This document shows positions 27,257 through 35,885 of a stretch of 64,000 bases of DNA, in pieces (the stretch's first letter is position 1; each line of letters starts with the position of its first letter). This DNA is from an uncultured Mailhella sp. (GTDB lineage: Bacteria > Desulfobacterota > Desulfovibrionia > Desulfovibrionales > Desulfovibrionaceae), in the NCBI GenBank assembly GCA_944322635.1, contig CALUPL010000057.1, positions 28,333 through 92,332 on the forward strand, in the 5' to 3' direction. The notes below the pieces were generated by a model that saw only the letters and a program-made list of their open reading frames with translations, had not been told where the DNA came from and did not search any database. Both the position numbers and the translations under genes were made by a program.

Positions 27257-27913
27257 GCGGCAACGCGCGCCCGAGCTCTGCGCCGAAAGCCGCGCAGAAA
27301 CGCCGTCCGCGCCCTCTTCCGAATACGCCGCACGGCCGCTCCGCCCGCCGGCAGCGCGCCCCGACTGCCGCACGTTCCCTTTTCCGCAACGAAGCGCGCC
27401 TCTGCGGCACTCCGGCCCGATGCGCGAGAGAAAACGCGCAGCCGCCCGCCGCCCGCGCCTCAACGACCGCCGCCCCCGTACTCATCCTCCATTCCGCTCT
27501 TCTTTCCCGGCAATGCCGCTCCCCTTCCGCCCGCGGCAACGCCTCTCCGGCCCCGCGCAGACCATCCCCTTCCCCGGCAACGCCTCTCCGGCCCCGCGCA
27601 GACCGCGTTTCCCCCTTCATCCGCCCCTTTCCCCGCGGCCGTTCCGCCTTCCGGGTCACGGCTTCCTTCCCCGCCCCCGACCTTCTTCCGCCGCCGCTCC
27701 TTCACAAGCTCCGGCCTTTTCCGCCCATGCCCGGCCGACATTGCGCATGGTTCCCGATTTCCGCACTAGCCGCATTTTGCGGACTTTATCCCGAAGCGTT
27801 CAGCAGCGCTGAACACCTCCGCATTTTTTATTGATTGACGAACCGGACATAATCCCCTGTGATGACATAAAGAAAAATCATCCGGGAACCGCTTCCCGCA
27901 ACAAGGAGAAACC
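27257..27913. other. C-rich intergenic region before the TRAP gene
   Basis: About 655 bp, strongly C-rich on this strand, with no gene recognised. It holds two exact 29-nt copies starting GGCAACGCCTCTCC at 27535-27563 and 27576-27604, a 41-bp period, the same period as unit U of the mosaic repeats. A small hairpin GTTCAGC/GCTGAAC lies near 27800. An AT-rich patch with CATAAT near 27847 may be the -10 of the TRAP gene, but no good -35 is seen. Confidence 0.45.
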
Positions 27914-28981
27914 ATGCGCAGACATCTGACACTGCTGGCCGCCGCCCTCGTGAGCGCCGCCATGGCCATTGCTCCCACGGCCGATGCCAAAGGATTCCGG
28001 CACCTCTCCTTCAACGGCGGCTATGCCATGTCGCACCCCACCGTGGAACTTGTGTGGAAGCCCTTCATGAAGGAGGCGGAAACCGCGTTTCCGGGCAAGA
28101 ACGGCCTGAGCTTCGACTACTTCGCCACCAACGAACTCTTCCCCGAAGCCGAAAGTCTGGCCGCCGTTGCCGACGGCCGCGTGGACTTCGGCCGCATGCG
28201 TCCCTCCCTGTTCCCCGGAAAAATGAATCTGCTCTCCGTGGTGGACGTGCCCGGCCTGTTCTCCAACGCCGTCACCGGCAGCGTGGTCATGCAGGAACTC
28301 ATCGAGGCCTTCCCCGAAGTGCGTCGCGAACTGCCGGAAAACTCCGTTCCCTACACCTCGTGGGTGTCGGCCACCTATCAGGTGCACACCATAAAGCCCG
28401 TGAAAAGCCTCGCCGAACTCAAGGGCCACAAGCTCGTGGTGTGGGACGCCGTGACCATTGAAATTGCCAAGGCTCTCGGCGCGAACCCCGTGCGCCTGCC
28501 CTCGCCGGACACCTATCTGGCTCTGTCCAAGGGCATGGCCGACGGCGTGCTCTGCCCCATGGCTCCGGTGCGCTCCTTCAAAATATCGGAAGCCACGAAG
28601 TATCATCTCATGCTGAACACCGGCGTGACGGGCTTCTCCATAAACGCGCACAAGCCACTGTGGGACGACATGCCCGCCGACATGCAGAAATGGCTTTCGG
28701 AAAAGGGCGGCAAGGCCATGGCCCTCGCCATAGGCAAAAGCCTTGAAGCCGGCGCCAGGGAAGACGCCGAATGGATGAAGCGGCAGGGTCATGAATTCTA
28801 CGAACTTTCCGAACAGGATCATGCCGCGCTCATGCAGGCCCTCGCCCCCTTCCTGGAACACTGGCAGAAGGAAACCTGCAAAAACGAATCTCCCGAACTC
28901 GTGCAAAAGGTGCTCAACTTCGTGAAGGAACGCAACGCCTGGCACATGGCTCAGATGGAATCGGGAGCCTACGACAAGTAA
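27914..28981 (+). CDS. TRAP transporter substrate-binding protein DctP
   Basis: 355 aa periplasmic protein with a signal peptide (1-25, cleavage near ADA). The DctP family binds organic acids for TRAP uptake. Typical features: the GGYAMSHPTVELVWKPFM start of the mature protein; ADGRVDFGRMRPSLFPGK; the long helix region near 150-190; and VKSLAELKGHKLVVWDA with the family's conserved segment before the ligand-binding Arg. A strong AAGGAG RBS is present. No DctQ or DctM membrane subunits follow; instead a truncated TSUP gene comes next in the same frame after the stop. Uptake would need membrane partners encoded elsewhere. Confidence 0.9.
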   Translation: MRRHLTLLAAALVSAAMAIAPTADAKGFRHLSFNGGYAMSHPTVELVWKPFMKEAETAFPGKNGLSFDYFATNELFPEAESLAAVADGRVDFGRMRPSLFPGKMNLLSVVDVPGLFSNAVTGSVVMQELIEAFPEVRRELPENSVPYTSWVSATYQVHTIKPVKSLAELKGHKLVVWDAVTIEIAKALGANPVRLPSPDTYLALSKGMADGVLCPMAPVRSFKISEATKYHLMLNTGVTGFSINAHKPLWDDMPADMQKWLSEKGGKAMALAIGKSLEAGAREDAEWMKRQGHEFYELSEQDHAALMQALAPFLEHWQKETCKNESPELVQKVLNFVKERNAWHMAQMESGAYDK

Positions 28982-29551
28982 CGCCACGCTCTTTCCGCCA
29001 TCTACCGCAAGTCCATTCTCTGGAAGGAAACCTTGTGGATGTCGGCGGGATGCCTTGTCGGCATACCTTCCGGAGTGGCCATGCTCACCAGACTTTCCGG
29101 CCCCATGCTTGTTTTTGCCATAGGCGTCATGCTTCTTTTCTTCGTGGCCTGGCAAACCCTTTCCCACCGCGTGCGCGCCACTTTGCCCTTTCATCCGGCA
29201 GCAGCCCTTCTCGCAGGCTTTCTCGGCGCCTTTCTCACGGCCAGCACCAGCCTCGGCGGCCCGGCCGCAGCCGTATATGCCTCCTTCCGCGGCTGGGAAC
29301 AGAAACACGCCCTTGCCTCCACCAGCATGTACTTCAACTTCGTCAACGGCAGCGTGGTGCTCATGCAGTGGCACTCGGGCCTGTACGATGAGGGCGTGTT
29401 CGACGCCGTAAGCATTTCCCTCACCGCCGCCGTTCTGGGCGTGATCGCCAGCATTCCCGTGGTGCGCCGCATGCCGCAGGCCACCTTCCGCAAGCTGCTG
29501 CTCATGATCTTTTTCTCCGGCGTCACGCTTGTCGGCCGCGCCGTGCTCTAA
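28982..29551 (+). pseudogene. Truncated TSUP-family (TauE/SafE-type) permease
   Basis: The readable protein matches the C-terminal two-thirds of a TSUP permease (sulfite/organosulfonate exporter type): WKETLWMSAGCLVGIPSGVAM, then LLAGFLGAFLTASTSLGGPA, the family's second signature, and PQATFRKLLLMIFFSGVTLV at the end. Family members are about 250 aa with two repeats. Here the frame begins abruptly in mid-protein (RHALSAIYRKSILWKE...), directly after the DctP stop and in the same frame, so the first roughly 80-100 residues are missing. Translation could start at TTG 29033 or ATG 29039, where AAGGAA sits upstream, giving about 170 aa. It is probably a deletion remnant; half-size TSUP proteins do exist, so function is not excluded. 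Confidence 0.7.
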
Positions 29552-30443
29552 AGCCGCACGGCAATGCGCCCGGGCCTTCCGCCCGGCTTTCCTTTCTCTC
29601 ACGGCTTTCTCCCACGGGCGCGGGAAATACCGCTGCTGCAACGATTGCGGAGCCGCCTTCGACCGGTTCCTTTCCGCAGTTGCGGCAAATGCCGCCGCAA
29701 AGGCATGCCAGGCCGAACGTACGCATGGCTCACATACGCAGGCGTGAGAAATGCTCATGCCCCGGAACGTGGAAAAAGCTTCCCCGCCTGCCAATGCATT
29801 TCCCCGGAACGTTGCCCCAAGGCCGACAGCTCACATTCCCCCGCTTCTCTCCGAACCTTCTCTTTCCGGGCCGCCCCATTCCCTGCACAGGCTCTTTTCC
29901 GCCCGTGCGGCGCGCCTATTCGCGCCTCTTTCCGCGCGCCCTTTCCATCCTTCCATAAAAAAAACGCCCCGTAACGGCCACCCGCCGCTCCCTTTCCGCC
30001 TGCCAAGCGTTTTCTCCCCTTTGCCCCCGCTCTCGAAAATTTCTCCCTTTGCCCCGCTCCTGATTCCGGACGACGCATTCTCTCCGTCCTTTTTCTTCTT
30101 TCCGGCTTTTCCGCATTCCGGCTGTTTTGTATCAACGTGAACTTTTTTCTTCTTTAAACACTCTTCAAAAGTTTTTGAGTAAACAAAATATTTCCGCAAA
30201 TACCGCACCAGAAGCCGTTTTTCAGCTCAAAACACCTCTTATTTACGAAACATTTTCCCCTTGTGCATCATTTTGAATCAACTGTTACACAATATGACAA
30301 AGACATGAACCTTCTTTTTCTTGCCCGAAATCATGAACTGCGATACAGTTCCCGCTCCCTGCCTTCCGTACCGTTGAAAAAAACGGGAACGCGTGTTCCC
30401 CGGAAAACGGAAGACGCCAATTCCAACCCCCTACGGCAACATC
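29552..30443. other. Long intergenic region with an AT-rich island
   Basis: About 890 bp. 29560-30120 is pyrimidine-rich on this strand (CTTTCC, CCCTTT iterations) without genes. 30130-30340 is an AT-rich island, markedly unlike the rest of the window, with GTTACACAATATGAC near 30285. This is likely the promoter region for the men cluster or a foreign remnant; no -35/-10 pair is clear. No RNA gene is recognised. Confidence 0.45.
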
Positions 30444-30753
30444 ATGCATGACAACCAGCACTCCGCACAGGAAACAAAACGAAGACCGGTGCTGCTCCAC
30501 GATCTTCTCGGCATGGAGTTTCTGCCTTCGGAACCGGGCAGAGTCAGAGCCCGCCTCAAAGTGGAAGAAAAAGTCTGTCAGATTTCCGGCTTCATGAGCG
30601 GCGGCGCCGCGCTGGCTCTGGCCGAAACGCTGGCGGGCTTCGGCTCCCTTGAGCTTTGCGGCAAAGTGGAACATCGACATTACCGACGAAAAAGGACGAC
30701 TCGTCTCTTCCTGCCGCGTCACAAACTGCATCAAGCAAAGGAAAAGCCCATGA
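30444..30753 (+). pseudogene. Hotdog-fold DHNA-CoA thioesterase (MenI-like), internal deletion
   Basis: The first part, [20 protein letters not shown] then [18 protein letters not shown], is the N-terminal half of a PaaI/MenI hotdog thioesterase, which releases 1,4-dihydroxy-2-naphthoate from its CoA ester. At about 30660 the frame breaks. The proper C-terminus appears in another frame ([24 protein letters not shown]) and ends at TGA 30751-30753, overlapping the menB ATG by 4 nt as intact coupled genes do. About 30-35 central residues are missing. The usual HGG motif reads SGG here. Hence a deletion-inactivated gene, not just a sequencing slip. Confidence 0.75.
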
Positions 30754-31571
30754 GCAACCGACAGTGGACCCGCATTCGGGAATATGAAGACATTCTGTTC
30801 GACTTTTACAACGGCATTGCCAGAATCACCATCAACCGTCCGCACCGGCGCAACGCCTTCACGCCCGCCACGGTTTCCGAAATGAGCGATGCTCTGCGCC
30901 TGTGCCGCGAATCGGGCGACATACGCGTGGTGGCCCTGACCGGCGCAGGCGACAAGGCCTTCTGCAGCGGAGGCGACATGAACGTCAAGGGCCGGGGCGG
31001 CTACGTGGGGAAGGACGGCGTGCCGCGTCTCAACGTGCTCGACGTGCAAAAGCAGATACGTTCCCTGCCCAAGCCCGTCATTGCCATGGTCAACGGCTTT
31101 GCCATAGGCGGCGGCCACGTGCTGCACGTGGTGTGCGACCTCACCATAGCCTCGGAAAACGCCCGTTTCGGTCAGACCGGCCCCAGGGTGGGCAGCTTCG
31201 ACGCGGGCTTCGGCGCCTCCTATCTGGCCCGCGTTGTGGGACAGAAGAAGGCCCGCGAAATATGGTTCCTCTGCCGCCAGTACGACGCCGAAGAAGCGCT
31301 TGCCATGGGACTCGTGAACAAGGTGGTGCCCCGGGAAAGGCTGGAAGATGAAATGGTGGAGTGGGCGGAAACCATGATGCGGCACAGTCCGCTTGCCCTG
31401 CGCATGATAAAGGCGGGACTCAATGCGGAACTGGACGGACAGGCCGGCATACAGGAGCTTGCCGGCGACGCCACGCTTCTGTACTACCTCACCGACGAAG
31501 CGCAGGAAGGCGGCCGCGCCTTTCTGGAAAAGCGCCGTCCCGACTTTTCCCGGTCGCCGACCTTTCCGTAG
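30750..31571 (+). CDS. menB: 1,4-dihydroxy-2-naphthoyl-CoA synthase (MenB)
   Basis: 273 aa crotonase-fold enzyme closing the second ring in menaquinone synthesis: O-succinylbenzoyl-CoA to DHNA-CoA. MenB-specific segments are all present: [55 protein letters not shown] with the catalytic Asp, [20 protein letters not shown], and [20 protein letters not shown] near the C-terminus. Length is normal, and AAAGGAA precedes the ATG. It appears intact, although the genes on both sides (menI-like and menE) are damaged, so the protein may have no local pathway partner. Confidence 0.95.
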   Translation: MSNRQWTRIREYEDILFDFYNGIARITINRPHRRNAFTPATVSEMSDALRLCRESGDIRVVALTGAGDKAFCSGGDMNVKGRGGYVGKDGVPRLNVLDVQKQIRSLPKPVIAMVNGFAIGGGHVLHVVCDLTIASENARFGQTGPRVGSFDAGFGASYLARVVGQKKAREIWFLCRQYDAEEALAMGLVNKVVPRERLEDEMVEWAETMMRHSPLALRMIKAGLNAELDGQAGIQELAGDATLLYYLTDEAQEGGRAFLEKRRPDFSRSPTFP

Positions 31572-31581
31572 GAGTCCGCCC

Positions 31582-32651
31582 ATGCATCACGACACGCTTT
31601 TTTTCGAAGGCCGCGCCTTCGGGCCGGACGACCTTCCCCTGCTGCGCTCGTCGCAACAACGCTTCGTTCGCGAAGAGCTGGCGGATTTTCTCGAAGAATG
31701 GCACGCAAACTCGCCCGCCGTCACCGTACAGAGTTCCGGTTCCACGGGAGCGCCGAAGCTCATGCTCGCGGAAAAGACCCGCATGAGGGCAAGCGCCCGC
31801 ATGACCTGCTCGTTTCTCGGCCTCAAAGCCAAGGATTCCGCCCTTCTCTGCATGCCGCTTCGCTACATAGGCGCAAAAATGGTGGTAGTGCGCGCACTCG
31901 AATGGGGGCTGAACCTCCACTGCGTGGAACCTTCCGGGCACCCATTGAAGGAACTCGGTTTGCGCCGGACTTTCTGGCCATGACCCCGGCCCAGGTGTTC
32001 TCCTCGCTGGAAGACCCGCACGAAGCCGAAATTCTGCGCAGCACGCGGCATATCATCATAGGCGGCGGAGCCGTGAACGCGGATCTTGCCCATCGCCTCA
32101 AGGACTTTCCCCATGCCGTGTGGTCCACCTACGGCATGACGGAAACCCTTTCGCACATTGCCCTGCGGCGGCTGAACGGACCGGAGGCCTCGGACTGGTA
32201 TTCCCCCTTCGAGGGCGTTTCCCTGCGCCTGAACGAAGATTCCTCTCTGGTCATATCGGCTCCCGCCGTATGCGAAAAGGAACTCGTCACCAACGACATT
32301 GCGGTGCTGGACAAGGCCGGACGCTTCCGCATCATCGGCCGCAAAGACAACGTGATCAACAGCGGCGGCGTGAAAATTCAAACAGAGGAACTGGAAGAAA
32401 TGCTGCGGCCCGTCATGCCCTGTCCCTTCCAGATCACCGCCGTGCCCGATGACCGTCTGGGGGAGGCCGTCACCCTGCTGACGGAAGCTTTCCGCGAGGA
32501 CTGGACTCCCTTTTTCACCCACGTGCCGCGCTACTTCCGCCCGAAATACGTATTCTGCGTTCCCCGTCTTCCGCGCACGGGCACGGACAAGCCCGACAGG
32601 GCCAATGCTCGAAGCCTTGCGCGCGCCATGAAGGAGAAGCTGCATGTCTGA
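31582..32651 (+). pseudogene. menE: O-succinylbenzoate-CoA ligase (MenE), frameshifted
   Basis: An acyl-CoA synthetase-family gene in two frames. From ATG 31582 the protein runs through the AMP-binding P-loop VQSSGSTGAPKLML to NLHCVEPSGHPLKELG near 31955, then hits a stop at 31981. From about 31955 the neighbouring frame continues correctly, with FAPDFLAMTPAQV, STYGMTETLSHIA, RIIGRKDNVINSGGVKIQTEE and the C-terminal Lys region RTGTDKPDR. A single-base indel at about 31950-31962 explains it. The gene overlaps yjiH by 8 nt. It is either a recent pseudogene or a sequencing error; programmed frameshifting is not suggested, as no slippery run is seen. Confidence 0.85.
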
Positions 32652-33285
32652 CAGCTGTGTTTCCCGTCGTCCGCTGCCCCTGAGCGCCTATGCCGCGCTC
32701 ATTGTGACCATTGTTTTCTTTTCCGGCGCGCTTGCCGGAGCTCCGGGCATCCTCGGTTCTCTGGACTTCACCACGGTGAGCGGATCGTTCGGAAAAATTG
32801 CCGGAGACTTCACCTTTCTCGGAAAAGGGGGCGGTGGGGCGCGCTACGGCTTTCTGTTTGCCCTTTCGCTTGTTCCGGGCATCATGCTGGCCCTCGGCGT
32901 GGTGGAAGTTGCGGAACGAATGCAGGCTCTGCACGCCGCTCAAAAGCTGCTCACCCCTCTCATGAAGCCTCTGCTCGGCCTGCCCGGATCGGCCGGTCTC
33001 GCCCTCATTTCCAGCCTTCAGAGCTCGGATGCGGGCGCGGCCATGACAAAAGACCTGCACGACAAGGGACTTCTCTCGGAAAAGGAAAAAACCGTATTCG
33101 CGGCCTTTCAGTTTTCCTCGGCCTCGTCCGTAACCGTGTACCTCAGCATGGGCGTCGCCCTTTTCCCGTTCCTCTGCGTGCCGCATCTTCTGCCCCTCGG
33201 CGTGATTCTCTTCTACAAAATCGCAGGCACCAACCTCATGAGACTGTATCTGCACTTTGCAAAACGAAACAGGGAGGCACTCTGA
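32644..33285 (+). CDS. YjiH-family (nucleoside-recognition/Gate domain) membrane protein
   Basis: 213 aa with about six transmembrane helices. SLVPGIMLALGVVEVAERM and the gate-like LLGLPGSAGLALISSLQSSDAGAAM (about 115-140) match the nucleoside-recognition domain of the YjiH/SpmA group. E. coli YjiH has 227 aa. Its stop overlaps the next ATG (TGATG), and the partner is YjiG-like, just as in E. coli yjiH-yjiG. The two probably form one membrane complex. Substrate is unknown; nucleosides or peptides have been suggested for the family. Confidence 0.85.
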   Translation: MSDSCVSRRPLPLSAYAALIVTIVFFSGALAGAPGILGSLDFTTVSGSFGKIAGDFTFLGKGGGGARYGFLFALSLVPGIMLALGVVEVAERMQALHAAQKLLTPLMKPLLGLPGSAGLALISSLQSSDAGAAMTKDLHDKGLLSEKEKTVFAAFQFSSASSVTVYLSMGVALFPFLCVPHLLPLGVILFYKIAGTNLMRLYLHFAKRNREAL

Positions 33286-33734
33286 TGCCGGGCAATCTCT
33301 ACTCCGCCTTCGTGGAAGGCACGGTCAAGGGCTGGAAGGTCGCCACGCAGAACATGCTGCCCAACGTGGTCATTGCCTTCGCGCTCATCACCATGCTTCA
33401 AACAAGCGGCCTGCTCGACGGACTCGGCAGAGTCTGCGCACCGGTCATGGCCGCCTTCGGTCTGCCCGGAGAAGCCGTTACCGTGCTCATATCCACATGG
33501 TTCTCGGCAGGCGGCGGCGTGGGCGCGGCGGCCGGACTCTACAGTCACGGCATTCTCAACTCGGCGCACGTGAGCATTCTCATGCCCGCCATCTTCCTCA
33601 TGGGCGCACAAATACAGTATGCAGGCCGCATTCTCGGCGTGGCGGGCATAAATCCCCGGCACTACCCCGTGCTCTACGGCATAGGCATTCTCAACGCCGC
33701 CCTTGCCATGCTCACCATGCGATTCTTCGTGTAG
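33285..33734 (+). CDS. YjiG/SpmB-family membrane protein
   Basis: 149 aa (E. coli YjiG 153 aa) with four to five helices: GWKVATQNMLPNVVIAFALI, the gate segment CAPVMAAFGLPGEAVTVLIS, and FSAGGGVGAAAGLYSHGILN, conserved in the SpmB/YjiG group. Translationally coupled to the YjiH-like gene by a 1-nt overlap, and ended by a clear terminator. Together they are the second half of a bipartite Gate-domain transporter; function is not established. Confidence 0.85.
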   Translation: MPGNLYSAFVEGTVKGWKVATQNMLPNVVIAFALITMLQTSGLLDGLGRVCAPVMAAFGLPGEAVTVLISTWFSAGGGVGAAAGLYSHGILNSAHVSILMPAIFLMGAQIQYAGRILGVAGINPRHYPVLYGIGILNAALAMLTMRFFV

Positions 33735-33760
33735 CAGCCTCTCCCCTTCAACACCAAAAA

Positions 33761-33795
33761 AGGCCCGACCGGAGAACTCTCTTCGGCCGGGCCTT
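33761..33795. terminator. Bidirectional terminator between yjiG and the convergent gene
   Basis: AGGCCCGACCGG and CCGGCCGGGCCTT-like arms form a stem with six A residues on the left and TT on the right, so it acts best for the minus-strand gene and probably also for yjiG. Confidence 0.75.
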
Positions 33796-33813
33796 CATCG
33801 TCTGAAAAAAGTC

Positions 33814-34185
33814 TCACTTCTTCCGCTCAAGAAGATCCTCGGGAGCTTCCTTTTCCAGCTCGGTAAGCGCTTCTTCCAGTTCATTGCTCAGCGTGTTGGC
33901 GCGACGCGGTTCCCAGTCGGCAAGGGCCGCGCGCATGGCGTTCAATTTCTCTTCCACCTTTTTCGCGCCGGGCATGAGAAGCTTTTTCGTTTCCTCGGGA
34001 ATGTCGGCAAAGCGCAGGGAGTCGGGCAGGTATTCGGCCAGCTCCGTCACTCCGTGCTTCATGCCCTGCGGCCCCCAGCGGTCAAGCTCCGACCACACCA
34101 GCGCCGAAAGTCTGGGCCATGCTGCCGTCACTTCATCTTCGTTGTACGTCCATGCTCCCACGCGAATCTGCAATATCTTTCCCAT
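33814..34185 (-). CDS. Conserved hypothetical protein, 123 aa
   Basis: Soluble protein. Start chosen at ATG 34185 with GGAAAG upstream; the frame extends into the mosaic repeat but is not protein-like there. Features: RVGAWTYNEDEVTAAWPRL, ALVWSELDRWG, then a long C-terminal coiled-coil-like helix (about 75-115, KKVEEKLNAMRAALADWE). I have the impression of similar proteins in Desulfovibrio but cannot name a domain. Its 5' region abuts a mosaic repeat locus, so its promoter must lie within or next to the repeat. Confidence 0.75.
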   Translation of the reverse strand: MGKILQIRVGAWTYNEDEVTAAWPRLSALVWSELDRWGPQGMKHGVTELAEYLPDSLRFADIPEETKKLLMPGAKKVEEKLNAMRAALADWEPRRANTLSNELEEALTELEKEAPEDLLERKK

Positions 34186-34224
34186 GATGCTTTCCTTTTT
34201 CCGGCGCCGGAGTGACGCCATTTT

Positions 34225-35160
34225 CCATCTGCCCCGGACACACTGTACTGACTGCAAAACTTGCACGACGCCCGCCGCGTTTAGCTCCGGAAGTAAATTC
34301 CGCCTGCTTGCGGTCACATTTTTCGACTCCCGAGTAACGCAGCCGCCCGTCTGCTCCAGACACACTGTACAATCGCAGGGCTTGCACGGTGGTCATTTCA
34401 TTTAACGCCGCGAGTGAATCGCGGCTATTCATGCCCACCGGCGCGGACTCCTGATGTCGCCCGCGTTCCCCAGAGCGTTGAAAGGCGGCAGAGGCAAGAC
34501 TCCACGCTTTTTTGCGCGTTGAAAAACGGCCGTTTTCTGCAACCCGGCTTTTCCCGGAGCGTTGAAACGACCGGCCTTTGTCGGCAAACGTTTCCCGGAG
34601 CGTTGAGCATACACTCTTTTAAACATCCAGAAAATCCCTTCCGATCTCACCGATGTTGCCGCAACGCGGAAACATCGGTCGGCAACCGCAGGCGGGCGCA
34701 GCCGCGCACGCCTGCACTGAGTTTGCAGCCCGAAACGCCCCTGCCGAGCCTTTCGGCTCCGGCGTCACTCGCTCTGCCCTCCCCGCTTTTTTTGAAGACC
34801 GATTCCAGCTTTCCGCCCGACGCCCGCCGCTGCGGCGAAGCCGCGAGGCGGAACCAGGGGGGCGCGGGGGGAATTATGACATGTTCCGTCGCCCGAGTTT
34901 CGCCGTCTCCCGTTTGCGCAAGACACGCTGTACTGTCGCAGGGCTTGCACGGCGGTCATTTCGCTTAACGGCGGAAGTGAATTCCGCCTGCTCATGACCA
35001 CCGGCGCGGACTCCTGATGTCGTCCGCGTTTCCCAGAGCGTTGATAAGAAGCTGAAAGTACCAGGGGGCGCGGGGGGAATTATTTCCCCCGCCGGGGCAC
35101 GGGGCGGAGCCCCGATCTGCCTTTCCTGCCTTTACCTTTCCTGCCTTTACCTTTCCTGCC
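34225..35160. repeat. Mosaic intergenic repeat locus 2
   Basis: About 935 bp. Two B modules (pentaloop hairpins at 34286-34304 and 34407-34425), a run of four U units (from about 34474, period 41-46 nt), module A (hairpin around 34650-34680), module D, a third B copy (hairpin 34970-34988; second hairpin GCGGAC/GTCCGC at 35006-35027), then end E with an extra GGGGCGGAGCCCC hairpin and three CTGCCTTTAC-type repeats ending near 35160. The 34407 hairpin, GCCGCGAGTGAATCGCGGC, differs in several stem pairs yet still pairs perfectly. It lies upstream of the 123-aa gene and downstream of the biotinyl-domain gene. Confidence 0.85.
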
Positions 35161-35167
35161 TTTTTAC

Positions 35168-35206
35168 AAAAACGCCGCCGAGGCAGCGGGGCATCGGCGG
35201 CGTTCT
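35168..35206 (-). terminator. Intrinsic terminator of the acc operon
   Basis: AACGCCGCCGA/TCGGCGGCGTT, 11-bp stem, followed on the minus strand by five T residues, 20 nt after the stop of the biotinyl-domain gene. Confidence 0.85.
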
Positions 35207-35225
35207 TCATTGCGTCAACGGGGGG

Positions 35226-35876
35226 TTATTCGCCCTCGTTCCATTCGCTCTGGACGCGGGCGACCACGTCTTCCACGGCGGACTGCTGTTCCGGGGGGCA
35301 GACGACGATGAGGGGGCTTCCGGAATCGACGTTTTTCGTCTGATCGAAGTACACATCGTAAATGATGCCTGCGGGGCCGGAGTAGCACAGGGGCACTTCA
35401 CGTTTCATGCGCGAGACTATAAACAGCTCCATGCCGTCGTGGATAGACACGGTACGGCATCCTAGAATTTTAACCTTCTTGTCCACGTCGGGCACGAAGT
35501 AGTACTTGGCGCGTTCCGGGGCGCAGAAGGCGTAGAGGCTTTCCTTGAGAAGCTTGCTCACGACTTCCTGGCGGGTAAGGTAGTGGCGGATAACGCCGAG
35601 CGGGGTTCCGGCCTCAACAAAGGAGCCGTCGAGTTCGCGGTAGAGCTTCTGGAGCACGCCGCGTTCCGAGGCAAGCACCTTGCGGGGGTTCTTTTCGCGG
35701 GTAATGGTGGCAATGTGGGTACCGGGAATTTCCTTCCAGGTACCGGTAAAGCCGCTCACGCGGTCGCCCTCTTTCACGTCGGCAAAGCGGATCACGCCGG
35801 TATGCGGGGCGCAGACCTCTCTTTCCGTGTAGGGCGCGGCCTTGAGTTCTTCCATGACTTCGGCAATGTCTCTCAT
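35226..35876 (-). CDS. Biotin/lipoyl attachment-domain protein of the acetyl-CoA carboxylase cluster
   Basis: 216 aa. Two biotinyl-lipoyl-like halves: EVCAPHTGVIRFADVKEGDRV to about residue 95, and a C-terminal domain where VSRMKREVPLCYSGPAGI (about 154-171) lines up with the BCCP segment around the biotinylated lysine. K158 sits in MKR instead of the canonical MKM. It would carry carboxybiotin between AccC and the carboxyltransferase encoded upstream. It is the last gene of the operon, 9 nt after the carboxyltransferase stop. Whether K158 is biotinylated is uncertain, and a separate BCCP may exist elsewhere. Confidence 0.75.
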   Translation of the reverse strand: MRDIAEVMEELKAAPYTEREVCAPHTGVIRFADVKEGDRVSGFTGTWKEIPGTHIATITREKNPRKVLASERGVLQKLYRELDGSFVEAGTPLGVIRHYLTRQEVVSKLLKESLYAFCAPERAKYYFVPDVDKKVKILGCRTVSIHDGMELFIVSRMKREVPLCYSGPAGIIYDVYFDQTKNVDSGSPLIVVCPPEQQSAVEDVVARVQSEWNEGE

Positions 35877-35885
35877 GCTTTCACC

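Noticed and set aside
31900..31990. Programmed frameshift in menE
   Set aside because: No slippery heptamer or following structure is seen; a simple indel or sequencing error is more likely.
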